NCBI GenBank assembly: GCA_046727855.1
Contig: JBKPDL010000083.1
Span: 1-35,361, forward strand
Reading direction: 5' to 3'
DNA length: 35,361 nt
Source of the DNA: DASPWV01 sp046727855
Lineage (GTDB): Bacteria; Acidobacteriota; Vicinamibacteria; Vicinamibacterales; UBA2999
Within the stretch, counting starts at the first letter, position 1. Each line of letters begins with the position of its first letter. The notes under the pieces were generated by a model. That model saw nothing but the letters and a program-made list of their open reading frames with translations. It searched no databases and was not told where the DNA came from. This document shows positions 9,575 through 15,059 of this stretch, piece by piece. A program made the position numbers and the translations under genes.

Positions 9575-10375
9575 TTATTGGGGTACTCCGTACCCGTGCT
9601 TCCGTAGAATCGCGCGCGCAGCGTCTGTCTGAAGGTACGCGTAGAACTGCGTCGCGGTTGCACCGGCACGCTTGAGCAGCACCATCCGCTGGCGCAGCGG
9701 CGGATGATCGGCCTCGGGAATCAGCGCATACGTGCCACGGTCGGCGACGCCCGGACCGACCACCAGCGAATAGGCAACGAGGCCGCCCACGGCATTGCCA
9801 GTTGTGGCGAACTGGGCCGCTTGCGCGATCGTGTCGCCGAGGACCAAGCGCAATCGAATCGCCTCCCACAGTCCGTGGTTTCGCAACACCGCCTCTGCTG
9901 CCTTGCCGTAGGGCGCAACATCCGGGTTGGCAATCGCGAATCGACCGGCAGGACCGCTTTTCAGCAAACGAGCCAAGCCGTCGAGCCGTTCGTCAACCGT
10001 GAGCGGTGAACCAGCAGGAGCAAGGATGACCAGGCGACCCACCGCATAGACCACGCCCGCGTCTCGCGTGAGGCCAGCGGCCGCGAGTTGATTCGGCAAC
10101 TCCTCGTCAGCCGCGAGAAACATCTCGAACGGGGCGCCTTCCTGAATTTGACGGGTCAACGCGCCAGAAGCGCCAAACACGACTTCCACTCGACTGCCAC
10201 GATCCCTCGCAAACCGATCGGCGATCTCGGTGAGCGCGAAACCCAGATTGGCGGCGGCGGCAATGGCCGGCGGGCGCTCGCCGTTCACCTCACGCGACGC
10301 GACCCAGGCCAGCAGGGCAACGGCACAGGCGCCGAGGACGAATCGTCGTCTCATCATCAGTCGTCGTCGCAGCAT
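9575..10375 (-). CDS. modA: Molybdate-binding periplasmic protein ModA
   Basis: Periplasmic binding protein that captures molybdate/tungstate and delivers it to ModBC. The 266-residue product has a basic N-terminus and hydrophobic segment (FVLGACAVALLAWVA) acting as signal peptide; the true start may be one of the ATGs at codons 7 and 8, since no good ribosome-binding site precedes any of them. Type-II binding-protein motifs follow: AAAANLGFALTEIADRF near residue 38, VVFGASGALTRQI near 64 (the SGAL motif contacts the oxyanion), EMFLAADEELPNQL near 84, and the second lobe with IANPDVAPYGKAAEAVL. First gene of modABC. The 86-bp region between it and the divergent HTH-TOBE gene contains three operator-like elements. 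Confidence 0.92.
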   Translation of the reverse strand: MLRRRLMMRRRFVLGACAVALLAWVASREVNGERPPAIAAAANLGFALTEIADRFARDRGSRVEVVFGASGALTRQIQEGAPFEMFLAADEELPNQLAAAGLTRDAGVVYAVGRLVILAPAGSPLTVDERLDGLARLLKSGPAGRFAIANPDVAPYGKAAEAVLRNHGLWEAIRLRLVLGDTIAQAAQFATTGNAVGGLVAYSLVVGPGVADRGTYALIPEADHPPLRQRMVLLKRAGATATQFYAYLQTDAARAILRKHGYGVPQ

Positions 10376-10393
10376 CGCCGCGGAGACGATAAC

Positions 10394-10405
10394 CAGTTTA
10401 AACTG
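10394..10405. promoter_or_regulatory. Perfect 12-bp palindrome CAGTTTAAACTG before modA
   Basis: A perfect dyad, CAGTTTAAACTG, lies 19 nt upstream of the modA start codon. On the minus strand its TAAACT half sits 17 nt after CTGAGT, a weak promoter-like pair, so a protein bound here could block modA transcription. The site is seen directly; the function is inferred. Confidence 0.4.
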
Positions 10406-10412
10406 CTTCAGG

Positions 10413-10432
10413 AATCGACTCAGTTTGACCTA
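10413..10432 (-). promoter_or_regulatory. Direct-repeat operator-like element upstream of modA
   Basis: Plus-strand AATCGACTCAGTTTGACCTA, containing TCGACT and TTGACC half-sites spaced 10 bp start to start, 38 nt upstream of modA. It is the counterpart of the element at 7668-7687 (17 of 20 identical). TTGACC at 10425-10430 could also serve as a -35 box for the divergent regulator, though no strong -10 follows. Confidence 0.45.
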
Positions 10433-10433
10433 T

Positions 10434-10452
10434 TCTGTATCAGTAATACAGA
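10434..10452. promoter_or_regulatory. 19-bp inverted repeat at the HTH-TOBE regulator promoter
   Basis: A perfect inverted repeat, TCTGTAT-CAGTA-ATACAGA, lies just upstream of the regulator gene and overlaps its ribosome-binding site (GAGG at 10451-10454; start at 10462). The position suggests autoregulation by a dimeric DNA-binding protein, probably the HTH-TOBE protein itself. The dyad is read directly; the binding protein is inferred. Confidence 0.55.
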
Positions 10453-10461
10453 GGTAAAAGT

Positions 10462-10956
10462 ATGGCACTTCTCACGGTACGAGCGGCCGCGGCGCAGCTG
10501 GGTGTCGCTTACTCGACCCTGAAGCGATGGGTGCACACTGGCCGGGTGCGAACCACGCGCACGGAAGGCGGTCATCATCGCGTGTCTGACGCGGAGATCG
10601 CACGCTTGTTGGCACGTCAGCCGCCGCAGGCCAAGCGTTCCCAAGCCTCTGTCGCCGCTGGCACCGGCCCAGCGAAAGTGGTCACCCGGTCCGACGAGTC
10701 GTTGGAAGGACTCAGCGCCCGTAATCGGCTACATGGGTTCATCGACGAAGTGCGCGTTGATGGCCTCCTCGCGCAGGTTCGGCTGCGTGTCGGCGATCAG
10801 TCGCTGACGGCGGTCATCACCGCGGACGCGGTGCGTGCGCTGAAACTGCGCCGCGGCCAGGACGCCATCGCGATCATCAAGTCGACCGAAGTGATGATCG
10901 CGCGATCGGTCGCTTCCAAATCGACCCCAGGCGGACGGAGCCGCAGACAGACGTAG
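10462..10956 (+). CDS. HTH-TOBE molybdate-responsive transcriptional regulator
   Basis: A 164-residue protein with an excisionase/MerR-type helix-turn-helix at residues 1-55 (RAAAAQLGVAYSTLKRWV; the TRTEGGHHRVSDAEIARLL recognition wing) and a single TOBE/Mop domain at about 86-150 (LSARNRLHGFIDEV; VITADAVRALKLRRGQDA; IIKSTEVMIAR). TOBE domains bind molybdate or tungstate. Placed divergently from modABC, it probably senses the oxyanion and controls the importer, a job done by ModE in Escherichia coli, which uses an unrelated winged-helix domain and two TOBE domains. The ribosome-binding site GAGG is about 7 nt upstream of ATG. Between the two domains lies a flexible basic linker (residues 55-80). 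It could alternatively be a molybdate-storage Mop with a vestigial HTH, but the HTH looks intact. Confidence 0.85.
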   Translation: MALLTVRAAAAQLGVAYSTLKRWVHTGRVRTTRTEGGHHRVSDAEIARLLARQPPQAKRSQASVAAGTGPAKVVTRSDESLEGLSARNRLHGFIDEVRVDGLLAQVRLRVGDQSLTAVITADAVRALKLRRGQDAIAIIKSTEVMIARSVASKSTPGGRSRRQT

Positions 10957-11046
10957 CCTGTCACTTGGGACGAAACTCGCAGCGGCCGTACGCGCACGGA
11001 TAAATCGACGGTCCGGGGGGACAAACCTGTGCCAAGCGACAGGCTA
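10954..11046. repeat. 15-bp inverted repeat spanning two convergent stop codons
   Basis: The regulator's stop codon begins TAGCCTGTCACTTGG (10954-10968), and the opposite strand of 11032-11046 reads TAGCCTGTCGCTTGG, beginning with the amidohydrolase stop codon. The arms match at 14 of 15 positions and enclose 63 nt. Either transcript could fold it into a long hairpin, so it may be a bidirectional terminator or the ends of a small inserted element. There is no T-run to confirm termination. Confidence 0.5.
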
Positions 11047-12402
11047 GCCTTTGAACTTCACGCCATGCTTCACAACGATGTCAACACGCTGCAACAACGC
11101 GATATAGCGCATGACATCGCCTCGTACGGCAATGATGTCCGCGTACTTGCCAGGTGTCACGGTGCCGACGTCACGATCGACTTTCATCGCCAGCGAGGGC
11201 CAGTAGGTGGCGCCGCGAATGGCGGTCATCGGATCGACGCCAAGGATGTTCACCCACGCATCGAGCTCCTTCCACGTCGAGCTGCTGTGGAACTTCATTG
11301 GAATTCCGCTGTCGGTCCCGACCAGCATGACCACGCCCGCTTCCTGGAGTTGCTTGAATTTCCGCGCAAGCGTCGGGCGGCGCGCCGGTGTGAGCTGGAA
11401 GTACGACATGCGGTCGGGGTGCTGAATCGACTCGCGAATGTCCTTGACGATCTCGGGGGTGAGGCCCTCATGCCACGCGGGGTCGTCGAGTTGCTCGGGG
11501 TTGTCGCGCAGGTACTCGTAGTTCAACAAGCCTTCGATCGTTGGCGTCCAGAAAAGCGGGCCGCGACTCATGTCGGCGGTGCGCTCCCGGATTGCCTTGA
11601 TGATGTCTTCAGGGTACTCCGGCGCACTCGATAAGCCGGTGTGCTCGAAGTTGTCCACGCCGGCCACCAGACCGCGTCGAATCTCTTCGGGCCGATGCGA
11701 GTGCGCCACTACCATCAAGCCGCGCTTGTGCGCTTCGTCGACAACGGCGCGGACTTCTTCCATCGTCATTTGATCCTGATCGATCAACTTGATCAGGTTG
11801 ACGCCAGCGTCGGCGAGCTTGCGCACCCTGCCGCGCGCTTCGGCCTCACCGTTTACGCCCCAGCGGAACAGCTCAGTTCCGGGGTACGGAGCTTTCTGGA
11901 TGAACGGTCCCGACATGTACATCGTCGGTCCCGGAATCTCGCGTTTGTTGATCCGGTCGCGGACGGTGATGCTGGCTTCGAGCGGAGCGCCAAGATCGCG
12001 TGCGCTCGTAACGCCCGCCATCAGCAGCTGCTTGGCGCCGGCCGGCATGATCACGGGGCCGAACTGCGCCGGGTACGTCTTGTCCCAGTGCGGGTAGTCG
12101 CTGTGGCCATTGAGCATCAGGTGCACATGGGCGTCCCACAGTCCGGGGAGCACCGTCATGCCTTCCGTCGAGATGATCTCGGCCCCTGGGGGAATCTGTA
12201 GGGTGCCGACCTGTCCGACCGCAGAGATACGCTCGCCTTCAATGAGAATGACGCTGTTGCGGATCGGCCTGCCGCCGAATCCATCGATGAGTGTGCCGCC
12301 GGTGATCGCCTTCAGCGACTTCGCGGCGGGACGTGGCGGCGCCTGGGCGCTCAGTGTGGCAGCGAGCAGGAGCGGGGGGACGAAGCGGAGACGTCGCAGC
12401 AT
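11044..12402 (-). CDS. Secreted amidohydrolase, imidazolonepropionase-like family
   Basis: Metal-dependent hydrolase of about 452 residues, exported by an N-terminal signal peptide (FVPPLLLAATLSAQA). Amidohydrolase landmarks in order: the small beta-domain ITGGTLIDGFGGRPI, the metal ligand motif LPGLWDAHVHL, the candidate carboxylated lysine in NLIKLIDQDQ, metal His residues in VVAHSH and NFEHTG, the catalytic Asp in VMLVGTDSG, and the closing TPGKYADIIAV. Family members act on cyclic amides, dipeptides or related bonds; the substrate is not predictable. ATG at 12402 was chosen over an in-frame GTG at 12411 because it leaves a compact signal peptide; neither has a clear ribosome-binding site. 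Its stop codon lies in the inverted repeat shared with the regulator, and a tandem repeat sits just upstream of the start. Confidence 0.9.
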   Translation of the reverse strand: MLRRLRFVPPLLLAATLSAQAPPRPAAKSLKAITGGTLIDGFGGRPIRNSVILIEGERISAVGQVGTLQIPPGAEIISTEGMTVLPGLWDAHVHLMLNGHSDYPHWDKTYPAQFGPVIMPAGAKQLLMAGVTSARDLGAPLEASITVRDRINKREIPGPTMYMSGPFIQKAPYPGTELFRWGVNGEAEARGRVRKLADAGVNLIKLIDQDQMTMEEVRAVVDEAHKRGLMVVAHSHRPEEIRRGLVAGVDNFEHTGLSSAPEYPEDIIKAIRERTADMSRGPLFWTPTIEGLLNYEYLRDNPEQLDDPAWHEGLTPEIVKDIRESIQHPDRMSYFQLTPARRPTLARKFKQLQEAGVVMLVGTDSGIPMKFHSSSTWKELDAWVNILGVDPMTAIRGATYWPSLAMKVDRDVGTVTPGKYADIIAVRGDVMRYIALLQRVDIVVKHGVKFKG

Positions 12403-12416
12403 GCCGCGCACTATAC

Positions 12417-12480
12417 GCGACCTCCGTCCCCGCTAGCGACCTCCGTCCCCGCTAGCGACCTCCGTCCCGCCAGCGACCTC
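12417..12480. repeat. 19-bp tandem repeat, about 3.4 copies, upstream of the amidohydrolase
   Basis: The unit GCGACCTCCGTCCCCGCTA occurs at 12417-12435 and 12436-12454, then as an 18-nt degenerate copy at 12455-12472 and a partial GCGACCTC at 12473-12480. The array begins 15 nt upstream of the chosen start codon, so copy-number change could alter its promoter or leader. The rest of the gap to 12640 shows nothing recognisable. Confidence 0.75.
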
Positions 12481-12640
12481 GCCGCGACGTCGTGCATGAT
12501 TCGGCCGGAGCCGAGTGCGAAGACACCGGCAACGATTAGGGTCCAGTGGAATAGACACATCATCATCGCGCGGTGTGGCTTCACGCGATGCCGCGCGCGT
12601 GAACGGCGCGGGCGAGCGTCCTGGCGGGCGTCTTCGGTTG

Positions 12641-13138
12641 TCAATGCAATTGTCGGTCTGGCACCGCGACGGCAATGCCATAGGGAACGCGGCTTTCCGC
12701 GGACAGAGCCTCGGCAGCCGTAAATAGCGCTGCGCCCAACAGCACCACGTCCTTCAGCAGGAACTGATTGAATGGACTCGTGGGTAACAGGGCACCCGGT
12801 GTTGTGAATAGGAACGACAATGTCACGAGAAACAGGCTGCTCGCCGCAAGGCTGGCCCATCCAGAAAGGCGCGGCGCCCAACGTCTCGTCGCGATAAGAA
12901 CGCCTGTGCCAATCTCGAATACTCCGAACAGTGCAGACGTCGCGCGAACCCCGAGCACGTCATAGAGCCACGCGAGAAGCGGGTGTTCGCTTACCAGGGG
13001 TCGTATGCCTTCGGCTTCGAACGCGAAGAATTTGAAGGCGCCGATCGTCAGCAAGAGAAGCACGAGGCCGTAGCGCAAAAGACCCAGCCCAACGACCGCT
13101 ATCAGATCAGTGCGAAGTGAACTGTGGTTAGCCACCAA
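12641..13138 (-). CDS. DUF417 (YkgB/RclC-like) membrane protein
   Basis: Integral membrane protein of about 165 residues. Features match the DUF417 family: LIAVVGLGLLRYGLVLLLLTIGAFKFFAFEAEGI with PLVSEHPLLAWLYDVLG, then FGVFEIGTGVLIATRRWAPRLSGW and LVTLSFLFTTPGALLP, ending with NQFLLKDVVLLGAAL; about four transmembrane helices. Escherichia coli RclC of this family belongs to the reactive-chlorine resistance operon; a similar stress role is possible but not shown. A longer in-frame reading to 13234 exists, but AGGAG at 13147-13151 sits 8 nt before a TTG at 13138 (a GTG follows at 13135), so I place the start there. The start lies inside the tail of a decayed MFS transporter fragment, so the upstream region has been rearranged. 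Confidence 0.8.
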   Translation of the reverse strand: MVANHSSLRTDLIAVVGLGLLRYGLVLLLLTIGAFKFFAFEAEGIRPLVSEHPLLAWLYDVLGVRATSALFGVFEIGTGVLIATRRWAPRLSGWASLAASSLFLVTLSFLFTTPGALLPTSPFNQFLLKDVVLLGAALFTAAEALSAESRVPYGIAVAVPDRQLH

Positions 13139-13280
13139 GGCGACTACTCCTATCGATGAGCGATCCCACGAGCAGGAAGCCGTAGATGTCGATAATCCAC
13201 AGCAGTTGTGCGCTGCTGGGTCGCAGATCCGCACTCAACCGCGGAACTGCCAGATTCAGCACCGTCAAATCCTGCTTCAT
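13128..13280 (-). pseudogene. DHA2-type MFS transporter fragment (TM1-TM2 remnant)
   Basis: An open frame of 50 codons, below the usual gene-calling size, encodes DLTVLNLAVPRLSADL, then PSSAQLLWIIDIYGFLLVGS. This is the hallmark TM1-TM2 region of 14-helix drug:proton antiporters (SmvA/QacA type). The signature after TM2 (GTLGDRIGRRR in the family) is missing: the frame ends a few codons later at TAA. The region before TM1 is also missing. It overlaps the start of the DUF417 gene by 11 nt. I read it as the relic of a deleted efflux gene. Confidence 0.7.
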
Positions 13281-13360
13281 GTGATTTCGTTGTGGCAGCT
13301 GTTCAGGGGCACGTGGGCATCAGCTCGCGTTGCTGCATCGACGGCGACACTTATCGAACG

Positions 13361-13429
13361 GAAGCCGAGCATAGCAAGCTGGAGACCGCTCGCCTCAACG
13401 AGGTGGGACGACGGACGATGCTCGGCTTC
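13361..13429. repeat. 12-bp perfect inverted repeat downstream of the VOC gene
   Basis: GAAGCCGAGCAT at 13361-13372 and its exact reverse complement ATGCTCGGCTTC at 13418-13429 enclose 45 nt, with a smaller CTCG/CGAG pair inside. It lies 28 nt beyond the stop codon of the minus-strand VOC gene, where a terminator would be expected, but no T-run follows. It might also mark a small inserted element next to the MFS relic. Confidence 0.45.
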
Positions 13430-13457
13430 AGTCGGTGCCGCACGGAGTGTCGTTGTA

Positions 13458-14246
13458 CTACTGCTGCGCCTTCCTTTCGTGCAGCGAGAACGCGCCGCCC
13501 TGCGGATCCATCGCATTCACGACCCGATCGCCGCCGGGAACGTCCATCGGGCCATTGAGGATTTTGCCGCCGTTTACTTTGATCCGCTCGATGGCGGTGT
13601 CGATGTCGGGCACGCGGAAATAGATCATCCAGTGTGGCGGCACCTGCGCCATCTCGGGCGGCTTGTTCATCATGCCCCCGATCATGCCGAACGGCCGATT
13701 GAACATGTGATATTTGCCCATCGGCCCCATGTCCAACGTTTCGCTGGGCCGCCACCCGAAGACCTCGCTATAGAACTTCATCGCCGCGGGAGCGTCGGTG
13801 GTCATCAGCTCGTGCCACGAGGCCTCGCCCACCTCCGGTGCCGTCTCGGGGCGTTCTTCGCTGGGCGCGGGTTGAATGATGTAAAACGCGGCGCCTTGCG
13901 GGTCCTTCATCATCTGCATGCGGCCGACCGTTGGCACCTCGATCACTGGCGAGAGCTCGCCTCCCCCAAGCCGCTTGATGTGAGCCACGGCATCCTCGAG
14001 TTTTGGTACGGCCACATACATCGCCCAAAACGGTGGCGTGTTCATTCCGGCCGGTCTCTTCATGAGGCCAGCAACCTGAACCTGACCGCTGCGCTTGAAT
14101 ATGGTGTAGGGATCGGGTGAGTCTTCAAAAGGCGCTGATGTCCAGCCAACCACATTCTTGTAGAACGTCTCGGCGGCCGTCGTATCCGTGGTCATCAACT
14201 CGTACCAAACTGGACGCCCGAGCAACGGTGAAACGGTGGTTGTCAT
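13458..14246 (-). CDS. Two-domain VOC (glyoxalase/bleomycin-resistance fold) protein
   Basis: A 262-residue protein made of two VOC modules, each starting with a PVWYELMTTD / ASWHELMTTD segment (residues about 11 and 134). The modules share TTAAETFYKNVVGW and APAAMKFYSEVFGW helices and end in G.RVVNAMDPQGGAFSL or G.MQMMKDPQGAAFYI. This resembles the CFP30B/27-kDa-antigen group, whose members are cytoplasmic with poorly known substrates. The internal duplication suggests a monomer mimicking the usual VOC dimer. GGAGG lies 6 nt before the ATG. Upstream is a 316-nt intergenic region; DUF417 and DoxX genes flank it on the same strand, but the gaps are too long to assume one operon. Confidence 0.88.
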   Translation of the reverse strand: MTTTVSPLLGRPVWYELMTTDTTAAETFYKNVVGWTSAPFEDSPDPYTIFKRSGQVQVAGLMKRPAGMNTPPFWAMYVAVPKLEDAVAHIKRLGGGELSPVIEVPTVGRMQMMKDPQGAAFYIIQPAPSEERPETAPEVGEASWHELMTTDAPAAMKFYSEVFGWRPSETLDMGPMGKYHMFNRPFGMIGGMMNKPPEMAQVPPHWMIYFRVPDIDTAIERIKVNGGKILNGPMDVPGGDRVVNAMDPQGGAFSLHERKAQQ

Positions 14247-14562
14247 TGGATACCTCCGGAATCAGGACGCGGGTCACGGAAAACGGGCACGAAGATACAA
14301 CGATCTTGTACTGTGTCACAGAGCGTCGGAAGACGCGCGTTATATTCGCGTGACAGATCCGTGAAAGTTCGCCACAGCTCAGTTCGAACCTCTGTTCGTT
14401 GTCGAATGAGCGGACCCGTGATCGACATTCATCAACCGGGCGAAGTTCGAACGCAACCGCTGCCGTAGCGACGATCCGGCGTTGCCGACTTGATCATCGG
14501 CGAGCCGAACGGCGCAATTGTTGTGGCGTTACCGGGGTCAAACTGAGGCGTCAAACGTCCTG
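14247..14562. other. 316-bp intergenic region upstream of the VOC gene
   Basis: No gene is recognised here. Visible elements are: CTGTG-T-CACAG at 14311-14321, a short dyad 65 nt before the VOC start; a TATAAC hexamer on the minus strand at about 14339-14344, without a good -35; and two copies of the palindrome GTTCGAAC at 14382-14389 and 14445-14452, exactly 63 bp apart. A 61-codon minus frame touching the VOC start has no supporting features. Confidence 0.5.
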
Positions 14563-14946
14563 CTAAGAGGTAGCAGTGCGCGGCAGAATCGGTTTCACGC
14601 TCCAGCGCATATAGGCGACAAACCCAGTGATCGCCAACAAGACGGCCGTAGTAACAGCAGAAGTGAACTCACCGCGTGCGATGTGAAAGATAGTGGCACT
14701 CACCATCACAACCGATAAGCCGGCAGCGGCCGCGGAGACCAGCCAAGGCGCCACACGCGTCACGGCCGGCAAGATAAGGCCTATTGCGGCCAACACTTCA
14801 GCGACGCCGATGAAAATGCGAAAGGGTGGCGCGATCGCGGCGTTGATCTGCTCCACCATATTGGCTGGCGGGGAGAGAAAGATCGAACCATGTGCGAGAA
14901 AAGCGAGGGCCAGCAGCACTTGAAGCACCCACAATGTGATGTTCAT
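14563..14946 (-). CDS. DoxX-family membrane protein
   Basis: A 127-residue integral membrane protein with four predicted helices: ITLWVLQVLLALAFLAHGSIFL, FRIFIGVAEVLAAIGLILPA, APWLVSAAAAGLSVVMVSATIFHI and TSAVTTAVLLAITGFVAYMRW. The pattern of a first helix ending in AHGSIF, a GVAEVLAAIGLILP segment and a third helix followed by HIARGE fits the DoxX/DoxX-like family, often linked to redox or membrane-stress functions. The in-frame ATG at 14979 is rejected in favour of 14946, which has GGAG 8 nt upstream and starts directly at the first helix. It is transcribed away from the ADOP permease, sharing a 113-bp intergenic region with it. Confidence 0.82.
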   Translation of the reverse strand: MNITLWVLQVLLALAFLAHGSIFLSPPANMVEQINAAIAPPFRIFIGVAEVLAAIGLILPAVTRVAPWLVSAAAAGLSVVMVSATIFHIARGEFTSAVTTAVLLAITGFVAYMRWSVKPILPRTATS

Positions 14947-15059
14947 CACAGGTTCTCCCGATGTGACGTTGGATGACACCCATGCCGGAAGCGTTACGAC
15001 TCAGCCTTCATAACTTCTCCACAATTGCCGCGCATCCTTGAAGTACCTGGAGGCCAACC

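Noticed and set aside
12411..12566. 51-codon minus frame with one hydrophobic helix (HWTLIVAGVFALGSG)
   Set aside because: It has no ribosome-binding site, and its C-terminal half is encoded by the tandem repeat, so it is probably fortuitous.
14243..14428. 61-codon minus frame whose stop overlaps the VOC start (ATGA)
   Set aside because: The overlap looks like coupling, but there is no ribosome-binding site and no recognisable domain, and it contains the likely VOC promoter sequences. It could be revisited with expression data.
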